Assembly (NCBI GenBank): GCA_963854835.1
Contig: OY978525.1
Span: 61,380,855-61,444,854, forward strand
Length of the DNA stretch: 64,000 nucleotides
From: Megamerina dolium
Lineage: Eukaryota > Arthropoda > Insecta > Diptera > Megamerinidae
Reading direction: 5' to 3'
The notes beneath the pieces are model-generated. The model had not been told where the DNA came from. It saw only the letters and a list, made by a program, of their open reading frames with translations, and ran no database searches. Positions 1-9,633 of the stretch are shown one piece after another (position 1 is the first letter of the stretch; each line of letters begins with the position of its first letter). The position numbers and the translations under genes were made by a program.

Positions 1-1917
1 TGTACAGGGCTGCACAATACGCTTTCTCTGAAGCGTCACAAAATCCATGAAGCTGGATTCGCTTCTTGGGAGAGAATTGTACCCATCGAGGGATTTCGAT
101 GAGACCAATGGACGAAATATTCTCCAGAAATACATTCCATTTGATGAGCGATCTGGGTTTCACGCATTCATCCCAGTCGGTGCCTTCTAACCAGAGCTCT
201 TGGAGAAGCAGCTTGGCTTGAGTCATGATGGGCGAGAGCCATCAAAAAGTCAAGGGTCAAAAAGTTTCGCAACGGCAGATAAAATTTGACGCTTGGTAGC
301 AGCGGATGTTGTTTCGATGGGCGATACTGAGTACGATAATGTGTCAGTCAATGAATTCCATCGTATTCCAAGGGTTTTTGTGGCACTGGCACTTTCAAAT
401 TTTAGAAAATCAGAATCGAGAAGTTCTGATTTTGGGATATTTTCTAAAATTTTAGGATGATTTGCAGTAATCTTTCGTAATGGAAATCCTGCGGAGTTGA
501 GGACTTGTATCACTTGAGATAAAGATTCTACTGCATTTGGAATTGTATGTGAACCAGATAATACGTCATCCACATAGGTTTCTTTGAAGATTTTTTTTTC
601 CACGAGAGGGAAATTCTTCTTGGAATCCTTAGCCAATTGTTGCAGTGTTCTAATGGCTAAATATGGAGCGCAATTTACACCAAATGTGACTGTCTTCAAC
701 CGGAAGTCCTGAATTGGAGAATTTGGTGACCTGCGAAAGAGAATTCGCTGGAAATCCTGGTCGTCATGGTGGACAAGAATTTGTCGGTACATCTTTTGTA
801 CATCACCATTGAAAACGAATTGATATAGTCGCCACCTCAGGATGAGAACCATGAGATCTGGTTGTAATGTGGGACCAATATGTAATACGTCGTTAAGAGA
901 ATGGCCTGAGCCGCTGCTTCTTGAGGCATTAAAAACAACACGCACTTTGGTGGTTTTCTTTTCTGACCTCACCACTGCATGATGTGGCAGGTAAAAGGAG
1001 AAATACTTGCCATCAGAGATGATTTCATGCGAGCCTGTGGGTTCCATATGATCCAGCGTGAGGTATTCTTCGAGAACCTCATCGTAAATGGCTTTGAGAT
1101 CGCCTTTCTTTGAAAAATTTTTCTCCATACTGCGAAATTGATTATAGGCTATGGTTCGGGAGTGACCAAGAGCCGTAAGAGCGGGAAAACTGGATTTAAA
1201 TGGAAGCCTGACCACATATCTTCCATCTGACCTACGAGATGTGGTCCTCTGATAGTAGTCTTCACAGGCTATATCTTCTTCCGATATTTGAGCTTGCTGA
1301 TTGACTTCTTCCTGTTTCCAAAACTTCCTTAGTTGAGAACTAAGAAGTTCATTGGAAACTTCCTCTACCTGTGTCGAGAATGTTGACACTTTTTGAGAGA
1401 TAGGGCCACTAATTATCCAGCCAAATATCGTATTCTGTGCGAGAAGGCTTCCACAGATATTATGGCGGATTCCAGTTAGGAGGATTTGAGGAATCAAATC
1501 ACTACCTATGACCATGTCAATTTGCGCCTGCACGAAGCAATTCGGGTCAGCCAAATCTAACATTTCGAATTGCTGCCAATCGAGCTTAGAAATTTTAAAT
1601 GTGGGTGGAAATTTGGTCAATTGTGAGAGTACAATTGCCCGTGTCTGTAACTTTTTATTAGCCTTTGGGGCGACTAACGTAACGGTACAAGTCTGGTTAG
1701 AGTTTTGGATGGTTTTGCCACCCATTCCAGAAATTTCGACGTGAGTTGCTTGCGAAGGAAGCCGCAGCCGATGTTGTACCTTGGTAGAGATGAATGTTCG
1801 TTGAGAACCTTGGTCGATGAGTGCTCGAACCTTGTGAAGTTCTCCAAGATGCTCTATAGAGACAAGAGCTGTGGGCAAAAGAGTTCTTTCTTCATTTGAG
1901 GTGAACAATGCTTGCAC
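1..1917 (-). pseudogene. pol: BEL/Pao Pol (protease, reverse transcriptase, RNase H start), frame-broken
   Basis: Pol of BEL/Pao copy A, in the same frame as gag. The N-terminal part has an aspartic-protease-like segment (ALIDQGSQRTFIS). The reverse transcriptase follows with VRVVFNASRSS, GDVQKMYRQI, VTFGVNCAPYLAIRT and the catalytic YVDD. The family hallmark KRQILSAVAKLFDP closes the open part at 250. Beyond it the frame is lost through a small insertion with a stop, but translation in a shifted frame between about 230 and 1 still reads as the family's next segment, ending in [16 protein letters not shown], typical of the RNase H-like part. Integrase is outside the window. The gene is broken by the 250 lesion. 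Confidence 0.87.
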
Positions 1918-1992
1918 CTTTGAAGAAGATTTGGAGCATGATGAGCAGGGTTGCTCATCTTCGGATGATCGGTCCTGAGATCTCCGGCTTCT

Positions 1993-3450
1993 CTAGTTTC
2001 TTGAGGGGGTTATCGTCTGCTGCGTGCTCTTTTTCTTATTGTGCGGCTGAAGCGTGGAGGTTTGCGCCAAAACCTTGGTGTTCCTACTGGGAATATTGTC
2101 TGCTGGTATGTGAAGCATCGTGTGATGCCTTCGCTGACATTGCAAACAGGAGTGTTTGCTCTTGCAGTCCCGTTTATGGTGAGTAAAGGCCAGGCAGTTC
2201 TCACAGAGATTGTGTTCTCGAACAAGCCTCACTCTATCACGAACAACTAACTTTTTAAACCGCTCACAGGATTTAAGCGAATGTGCGGCTTCGCAGATTG
2301 GACAAGAGAATGTCCGATTGCTTTCTGCAAAAAAGTTTTGGGTTTTGTTCTGGGATCTGTTTTGTAGAAATATTGATTTGTTTGGTTTGACGCTGTTGAG
2401 CCTCTCCACGACTTCGTACCTTAGAGTCAGGAATTCGTCCATTTGCTGCCATGTTGGGAGATCCTTGCGGGAACTTAGGGATTGTTCCCAGAAAGCCAAG
2501 GAATCTTCAGGCAGTTTTGAACAGCAGATATGCACCAGGATCGGGTCCCAATTCTCTGTCGAGACGCCTTGAGAGGATAAGACGGACAGAGAATTATTGA
2601 TCGTGGTTTGCAATTTCTGAATTGCCTCGCTATTCTCGTAACTCACTTGAGGGAGGTTCAAGAGAGTTTTTATCTGCTTATCGACCAGAATTCGCTTGTT
2701 TTCGAAGCGGGCCTTTAGCGCATTCCATGCCAACTCGAAATTTTCGTTGTTGAGCGCGTACTGCTTTACAATAGCTCCAGCTTTTCCTGCAGTTTTGTAT
2801 CGGAGATGATACAGTTTTTGGGCAGAAGAGAGTTTAGGGTGGTTTATGCAAACCGCCGTAAACATGTCGCGGAAGGACGTTCATTCTTCGCACCCGCCGG
2901 AAAATGTTTCGGTATCACAAGTAGGAACAGTCAGGCAAATTGCGGAATTATTTGCCTGCTCTGTTGCAGAAATAGAGTTACTTTCTGCTTGTGATGGAAG
3001 TTCCAATCTGGAGGCTGATTGAACTTCTAAGAGATCCGAAATCTGTGCTTTTATGGTGTGCACGCGCTCTTGGCAGAGTTCCATTTTATTTCTCGCTACC
3101 ATTTTGAAATTACTGGGCAGCTCGTCCTCATCCGTTAAACCTACTCTTCTAAACGTGGACTTGACTGGATCATAATAGCAGCTCAAGTCCTCGAGCTTAG
3201 CCTTCAGGAGAGAAGGCGTTAAGTCTTCAACCGGAATTGTTGAAAACTTCGTGCAGAAATGCACCAGGTTGTCCGCCTCGAAAATGAACTCATTCATGGA
3301 GGGGTCATAAGCTCTTTTCCTAGGGGTTTTCTTTGTTTCGGATGGAACTTTTGGCATTTTTTCCATTGCGCCTTTTGGAATAGCGCCAGCTGACTCTGCC
3401 CTACGACCTTCAGCAATTTCCTGCTTTTCTGGTGATTTCGTCACCGGCAT
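1993..3450 (-). pseudogene. gag: BEL/Pao Gag region, one internal stop
   Basis: Gag of a BEL/Pao element: it would form the particle and bind the element's RNA. The start is the ATG at 3450. The first 189 residues are lysine and glutamate rich; the second part (from 2865) has the long helical Gag region of this family and then cysteine-histidine knuckles (CPICEAAHSLKSCERF, then CENCLAFTHHKRDC and CLQCQRRHHTMLH). A TGA at 2881-2883 splits the frame; a tryptophan codon is probable there, an inference from the single base needed. A TAG at 1993-1995 ends this part, yet the frame continues unshifted into the protease, so gag and pol were one frame originally. Confident in family, not in function. 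Confidence 0.85.
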
Positions 3451-3517
3451 ATTTGACCGAATCTATCAAAATTTGTGAAATGAAGAGACTTTCAAAAAAA
3501 TGCACCAAAATGCACTG

Positions 3518-3581
3518 ATCGATTATGTGACGATATCGATATAGAGCAATTTATCGATCGATAACAGAAATGTTATCGATA
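3518..3581. promoter_or_regulatory. Cluster of ATCGAT / TATCGATA motifs
   Basis: Within 64 bases there are five ATCGAT cores: at 3518-3523, TATCGATA at 3534-3541, the double TATCGATCGATA at 3552-3563 and TATCGATA at 3574-3581. TATCGATA is the known DRE motif bound by DREF/BEAF in Drosophila. It lies just upstream of the BEL copy A gag start (which runs leftward), so it could be part of that element's leader or LTR. Binding is inference only. Confidence 0.4.
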
Positions 3582-3589
3582 TAATGCGT

Positions 3590-3872
3590 AAATTAGAAAA
3601 ATATATATATGAGAATATATATGAAGAAGAAATATGTATATATTTAAGGGAATATATATATACCGAAGAAAATATATATGAGAATATGTACAGATGAAAA
3701 GTGTATATATATAAGTGCAAATATATATGTGAATATATATAAATGAGTATATGATATATATGGGAATATATAAAAAATGTGTAAATGATATATGAGATTA
3801 TATTAAAAAAATATGTATATATATAAGTGAATATATATACGAAAAGGAAATATATGAGGATATATAGCTGTG

Positions 3873-3911
<39 letters not shown>

Positions 3912-3943
3912 GAATATATATAAAAAGAAATGTGTATATATAT
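3590..3943. repeat. AT-rich degenerate minisatellite, left part
   Basis: Imperfect units of the type GAATATATAT followed by short purine-rich spacers, ending in a pure (TA)n run. The same kind of sequence resumes at 7868-7910, which shows that the element at 3944-7867 was inserted into this minisatellite. No coding content. Confidence 0.85.
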
Positions 3944-4381
3944 TGTTACGTTTTTATTCTGTGAGCGTTTAATTCTATTTGAATTACCTTGTTCGATCAC
4001 TGGATTCTGTTAATAATAACTGCAACACTTATTTTATACAACTATATACAGCAACAATTTATTTAATAAACTCTATTTACAATCAACACTGTTTACAATC
4101 AACTATTTACTATAACCCTTAAATGTACTTGCAACTTTTGCCTCTGTATCAATGTTTTCGCAATCACGTTCGGAATTAGATTGATTGTCAATACTCAACA
4201 CTGGCTCTATTTATACTCCGTTGGCAACACCCCAGAATCTTCCTTTATCGAGATTCTTCTCTTCCTTTCTCGTTGGCTTGTTCTGGTTATCGCTCATTTC
4301 TTTTTGTTGACATTCGTTTCGATGCTGCCAATAGTGCCAGTCACAATAGTGATGAGTAATCAACTATCGATACTCGTTACA
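3944..4381 (-). repeat. 3' LTR of SAP-gypsy copy 1 (LTR A)
   Basis: 438 bases, beginning TGTTACG and ending CGTTACA on the plus strand. It is nearly identical to LTRs at 7431-7867 and 13394-13830. It differs from both mainly in its right half (for example around 4188-4194, 4216, 4245, 4298 and 4336). Confidence 0.95.
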
Positions 4382-4394
4382 CTGCCCTCCTCTT
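4382..4394 (-). other. Polypurine tract of SAP-gypsy copy 1
   Basis: On the minus strand AAGAGGAGGGCAG directly precedes the 3' LTR, the position and composition of a plus-strand primer in LTR retrotransposons. Confidence 0.8.
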
Positions 4395-4419
4395 AACCTT
4401 GTTCGTCCCGAACAAGTTT

Positions 4420-7401
4420 TTATACTTCCCCTCGATATGGCGCAAGTCGCTCTAAGTGCACTACTTTAAACTTTGCTCTTTTATTCCAGGCACGTTGAAT
4501 GCGATACACTACGTCATTTATCTTTGCTATAATCTCATATGGTCCTTCCCAATGAGTCTGTAGTTTAGGGGACAGGCCTTTCTTTCGTTGTGGATTATGA
4601 AGCATTACAAGCTCTCCTTCATAGAACCCTTTTGAATTTGCTTTCAAGTCATACCTGGCCTTCATCTTATCGCTTATCATTTGCGACCGCTCTCTGATGA
4701 ACTGATGTACTTCATGCAACTGTTCCCGCTTTTCGCTAGTATAATTTCCTTCGGTTGATCTCGTTGGTGTTACAACTCCAAATTTTAAATCAGCTGGCAG
4801 TCTTAACTCGTTTCCAAAAATTGCCATTGCCGGTGTAGTAGCCGTCGTATCATGTTGTGCGCATCGATATGCCATGAGGAACATTGGTATATGTACATCC
4901 CAGTCTCTTTGGTATTTATCTACGACTTTTCTCAAATATTCCTCCAAGGTGCGGTTAAATCGTTCTACCATGCCATCAGATTGTGGATGCAAAGGTGTTG
5001 TACGAGTTTTGTATATACCCAGCATACGGCATATCTCTTGGAATACAACTGATTCGAAATTTCGACCTTGGTCTGAGTGTAACTCCATCGGTACACCAAA
5101 ACGAGTAATCCATTGGTTGACGAATACATCCGCAACTGTACTAGCTTCCTGATTTGGAATGGGTTATACTTCAGGCCATTTACTGAAGTAATCTATAACC
5201 ACCAGAACATACTTGTTTCCTGCGTAGCTTATTGGAAATGGCCCAGCTATGTCCATAGCAATTCGCTCAAATGGAGCACCCACGGTATATTGGTGCATCT
5301 TACCTCGACTTTTCTTAGTGGGACCTTTGGCCATTGCACATTGCTTACACTTCCGAATCCAATCAGCGACATGGTCATGACATCCAACCCAATAAAATGG
5401 TTTCTTTATTTTCTCGACGGTTTTGGTGATTCCCAAATGCCCTCCACTAGAGGCATTGTGATACTCAGCTATCACTTCATTTATTCTTGCCTTGGGTACC
5501 ACTAGAAGATCACAAGTGATTTTTCCATCTTCACTTTCCCATGTTCGGAATAAACATCCGTCTCGTAAGTGCAGGCTTTGCCACTGCACCCAGTATGCCT
5601 TTGCTATTGGACTCTCATTAGCCATTTCTTGCCAATCTGGACGTATGCCCTGTTCCTTGTATTCCATAATCTTTACGAGATCTGGGTCGTTCCGCTGATC
5701 TTCTTGCACTCGTTCGGTGGTCCATGACTCTTCCGACAATACATTCGTAAGACGTAGGTTAACAATGTGATTCTGGCTTCCTACCCGAGAACAATGTTTG
5801 CTATCTACGGTACAAATACGATGATATGGAGTATCAGCTTTACCACGATGAATGACATCACGATCTTCCTTTCGTTGTCCTGGTGAATTCGATCTTTGTT
5901 GCTTGTGTCGTAGACGACAATTACGCGCCATGTGTCCTCTTTGATCGCATATGAAGCACTTACCGGCAAATTTATTTATGTGTTGATTCCTTGTTCTTTC
6001 TTTAGGCTTCATACTCGATTGATTGCAATCACGCGCTATATGCCCTCGTTTGTCGCAAATGAAGCACTTACCATTAAATTTGTTTTCACGTCGACCTGTT
6101 GTTCTACCTTCAGGCTGCACTACTGATTTTACTGCTTGACGCACTGCTTCAACCAGATCTGTTGTTTCTGTTTCTAATTGGCGTACCCGTGGCATTGGTC
6201 GACACATGAAACTGGCGGCTTCAAACGTCAAGTCACTACTGACTGTTTCGGCATAAGTATTCCTGGGTGACATGACTAGGGCACGCTTTGTCTCTCCATC
6301 ACGTATGCCATCTATGAAAGCCTCTATTTTGATTTTTTCGACGAACTCTTCCGAATTACCGGAGAACGCTAGATGACATAAGCGCTCAATATCGGAAGCG
6401 AATTCCTGAAGACTCTCATTACTCCGTTGCACTCGCGATCTCAATTCCACTCGATGTAATTGACTCTTGTATTCATTTCCATACTTTCGCTGGAGTGTGT
6501 CCATCAGTGACTGATAGCTACCACGATCTTTCTCTGGAATCATCTGTAACACCTCGGAAGCATTACCTTTTAATGCGACTATTAAAGCAGCAGTCTTGTC
6601 GCTATCATCCCATTGATTCTTCGAAGCTGTTGTCTCGAATTGAAGCTTGAAGATATTGAATGGCGTGCTTCCGTCAAATGTTGGTGGCTTTAATTTGATT
6701 GTACTTGAATCTCTAATCACTGATGTGGCTGGTCCATTTATTTTTAGTTGATTGAGTTCGTGCTGTAATTTCTCGAACTTATCTTCCAAGTCATCTACAT
6801 GTTCCTTTAAATCCGTGACCTTTTCATTAATGGTTCCGGAAATTTCCCGAAATCTAAGTTCAATTCCTTTTTGTAGATTTTCGATGACGTGTTCTTGTCG
6901 AGCCGAACCTTCTTGAATTTCCATACGCAATTCAGCCGAATGTTCTTGAAACTTGGAGTCAATTGTTTTCTGGAACTCTCCCATAGCGTTTTCTTGACGT
7001 ACCGAATGTTCTTGAAATTTGGAGTCAATTGTTTTCTGGAACTCTCCCATAGCGTTTTCTTGACGTACCGAATGTTCTTGAAACTTGGAGTCAATGCGAG
7101 ACGCATTTTCTTGTAACTTCGCATTAATTCCTTGCAGTTGCTGCTGCTGTTGTTGCATCATGGATTTCATGAGTTCCATTAGTTGACCACTCGAATCTAT
7201 CTTGCTTTCTTCCTCAGCGTGTACGACTGCTTGTATATCGGCTTCCTCGAAGAACTCATGTTCTTCTACGTTAATTCCCTTAGCCTCCATAGCTTGCCTC
7301 AGCCTCACCAGCAGTTCCGCCTTTGCACCTGATGACGATAGATTCATCTCTACCAACAGCTTTTTAAGCTGGTCCACTTTTAGTTGGTCAATTTTCACCA
7401 T
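4420..7401 (-). pseudogene. Gag-integrase fusion frame of SAP-gypsy copy 1, one stop
   Basis: From the ATG at 7401 the frame encodes a SAP-like DNA/RNA-binding motif (residues about 1-45), a coiled-coil-like stretch containing a repeated segment (SKFQEHSVRQENAMGEF occurs twice), the Gag core, and two CCHC knuckles (CFICDKRGHIARDC and CFICDQRGHMARNC). It then passes within a few residues into the end of RNase H (GKAD, CSRVGSQNHIV) and the integrase: an HHCC-type zinc segment (ending CKQCAMAKG) and the core with MDIAGPFP, HSDQGRNFES and VERFNRTLEEYLRK. A TAA at 5164-5166, where copy 2 has tyrosine, stops the frame; beyond it the same frame stays open to 4420. In copy 2 pol lies in a different frame from gag, so the deletion created a single frame. 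About 990 codons in all. Confidence 0.88.
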
Positions 7402-7411
7402 CTTTACAGAA

Positions 7412-7428
7412 TCCCACTTCTGACACCA
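7412..7428 (-). other. Primer-binding site, tRNA-Leu type, copy 1
   Basis: Two bases inside the right LTR the minus strand reads TGGTGTCAGAAGTGGGA, complementary to the 3' end of an insect tRNA-Leu (CAA type, recalled from general knowledge). The identical site occurs in copy 2 at 13375-13391. It fixes the minus strand as the coding strand and LTR 7431-7867 as the 5' LTR. Confidence 0.8.
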
Positions 7429-7430
7429 AT

Positions 7431-7867
7431 TGTTACGTTTTTATTCTGTGAGCGTTTAATTCTATTTGAATTACCTTGTTCGATCACTGGATTCTGTTAA
7501 TAATAACTGCAACACTTATTTTATACAACTATATACAGCAACAATTTATTTAATAAACTCTATTTACAATCAACACTGTTTACAATCAACTATTTACTAT
7601 AACCCTTAAATGTACTTGCAACTTTTGCCTCTGTATCAATGTTTTCGCAATCACGTTCGGAATTAGATTGATTTTTCTTCTCAACACTGGCTCTATTTAT
7701 ACTCTGTTGGCAACACCCCAGAATCTTCCGTTATCGAGATTCTTCTCTTCCTTTCTCGTTGGCTTGTTCTGGTTATCGCTTATTTCTTTTTGTTGACATT
7801 CATATCGATGCTGCCAATAGTGTCAGTCACAATAGTGATGAGTAATCAACTATCGATACTCGTTACA
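7431..7867 (-). repeat. 5' LTR of SAP-gypsy copy 1 (LTR B, mosaic)
   Basis: 437 bases, TGTTACG to CGTTACA. Its left half (R-U5 side) matches LTR A and not LTR C. Its right half (U3 side) matches LTR C and not LTR A, apart from a private change near 7801-7803. The two LTRs of copy 1 are therefore not simple mutational descendants of one sequence. Confidence 0.93.
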
Positions 7868-8804
7868 ATATATATAAGGGAATATATGATATATAATATA
7901 TTTTAAAAATCAGAACTTTTATCCTTATCTGTGTTGTCAGTATGCTGCTAGGACTCCAATGTATTAGCACATATAACTTTAATTATGTTCACGTTTTAAT
8001 AATTTCGTTTCACTTTAATTTTTAAAGATTTTTTTTGAAACACTCTAATATAACTTTTTTGCCTATTTGCCTATTTATGTACTGTTTTTTTTTTTTGTTC
8101 TTTAAAATATGTACTTGTATAGTGTTTGTATATTATGTGTTCACTGACACTATGTAGGTTTTTGTTTGTTTTTGTTTATGTATATTTTGTCACTGATGTT
8201 TTGATTATTTTAATTTTTACACTTTATATTGTTTTTTATATATTTATATTTATTTTTGGTTTTACGCACTTATTGTTTCTCACTACACTTTGTTTTGTTT
8301 CTCTATGCACATATATTTTATATAAAGGCCGGTTATCTTTCTTTTTAGCTCGAAGGACCATGAATATACGTTTTATTAAATGAATTTACACGTATGTGTT
8401 AGACTATAAATAAACGCTTTATTAAGTGAATAAATGATTACACGGTATGATGCAAATGCAAATGATGCACTATCACACAATATGTTTATAGCTACGACGG
8501 GTAGAATTTAGATTTACGCTGTTTATTTCGACGATTAAATATGCGCGGAATGGCACGATCTCGATTCAAACTCTAGGACCGAATGTAAATATGATAACAT
8601 CGGTCGATCATAACGCGAACCGCGAAAACCCAAAAACATAAAAGGGGAATTTATGTGGAGAGTTGGGTTGCCATATGGTAAGTATGCAAGGTAAGGTAAG
8701 TAAAAATGGTAAGTATCATTAATTCATTTTATAAATACTATTTCATTATTTTTACTTCCTTCTTTCAGGGACTGGCCATATGGCTTGTCTAAAGGGATTT
8801 AGAC
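7868..8804. other. AT-rich DNA between the two SAP-gypsy copies, no gene seen
   Basis: The first 40 bases continue the minisatellite of 3590-3943. The rest is AT-rich, then from about 8450 more balanced, with GTAAG-rich sequence at 8676-8720. No convincing coding frame or element end is visible. Copy 2 begins abruptly at about 8805 in mid-integrase. Confidence 0.6.
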
Positions 8805-9633
8805 ACAGTCTCTTTGGTATTTATCTACGACTTTTCTCAAATATTCCTCCAAGGTGCGGTTAAATCGTTCTACCATGCCATCAGATTGTGGATGCAAAGG
8901 TGTTGTACGAGTTTTGTATATACCCAGCATACGGCATATCTCTTGGAATACAACTGATTCGAAATTTCGACATTGGTCCCAGTGTAACTCCATCGGTACA
9001 TCAAAACGAGTAACCCATTGGTTGACGAATACATCCGCATCCGAATACTGTACTAGCTTCCTGATTTGGAATGGGGTATACTTCAGGCCATTTACTGAAG
9101 TAATCTATAACCACCAGAACATACTTGTTTCCTGCGTTGCTTATTGGAAATGGCCCAGCTATGTCCATAGCAATTCGCTCAAATGGAGCACCCACGGTGT
9201 ATTGGTGCATCTTACCACGACTTTTCTTAGTGGGACCTTTGGCCATTGCACATTGCTTACACTTCCGAATCCAATCAGCGACATGGTCATGACATCCAAC
9301 CCAATAAAATCGTTTCTTTATTTTCTCGACGGTTTTGGTGATTCCCAAATGCCCTCCACTGGAGGCATTTTGATACTCAGCTATCACTTCATTTATTCTT
9401 GCCTTGGGTACCACTAGCAGATCATAAGTGATTTTTCCATCTTCACTTTCCCATGTTCGGAATAAACATCCGTCTCGTAAGTGCAGGCTTTGCCACTGCG
9501 CCCAGTATGCCTTTGCTATTGGACTCTCATTAGCCATTTCTTGCCAATCTGGACGTATGCCCTGCTCCTTGTATTCCATAATCTTTACGAGATCTGGGTC
9601 GTTCCGCTGATCTTCTTGCACTCGTTCGGTGGT
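8805..9633 (-). pseudogene. Integrase of SAP-gypsy copy 2, frameshifted and truncated
   Basis: Continuation of pol after a TGA at 9634-9636 (copy 1 has tryptophan there). 9621-9001 carries the zinc segment (GGHLGITKTVEKIKK, CKQCAMAKG) and the first part of the core (MDIAGPFPISNAG, YFSKWPEVYPIPNQ). Near 9042 a 7-base insertion relative to copy 1 shifts the frame. From 8993 the core continues with FNRTLEEYLRKVVDKY until homology ends at 8805. It cannot make intact integrase. Confidence 0.87.

Larger units (their letters stand above)
1..3450 (-). mobile_element. BEL/Pao LTR retrotransposon, copy A, cut by the window edge
   Basis: The minus strand reads gag, then protease, reverse transcriptase and the start of the RNase H region, in the order and with the motifs of insect BEL/Pao elements. 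From 3450 down to 250 there is one reading frame broken only by two nonsense codons, so the element is inactive but not old. The 3' part of pol, the integrase and the 3' LTR lie beyond the left edge. I could not delimit a 5' LTR; the DNA right of 3450 runs into an AT minisatellite within about 150 bases. Confidence 0.88.
3944..7867 (-). mobile_element. Ty3/gypsy element with SAP-domain Gag, copy 1 (internally deleted)
   Basis: Two LTRs (3944-4381 and 7431-7867) bound an internal region of 3,049 bases holding gag joined directly to integrase. Protease, reverse transcriptase and most of RNase H are missing relative to copy 2 at 8805-13830. The primer-binding site next to the right LTR and the polypurine tract next to the left LTR show that the element reads on the minus strand. 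Both flanks are (TA)n, so a target duplication (perhaps ATAT) cannot be told from the repeat. Confidence 0.92.

Noticed and set aside
3944..7867. Target duplication ATAT for SAP-gypsy copy 1
   Set aside because: Both flanks are (TA)n, so any such word would be found by chance.
8678..8768. Intron-like GTAAGTATG ... TTTCAG on the plus strand
   Set aside because: No coding sequence flanks it; GTAAG words are repeated by chance in this short GTAAG-rich stretch.
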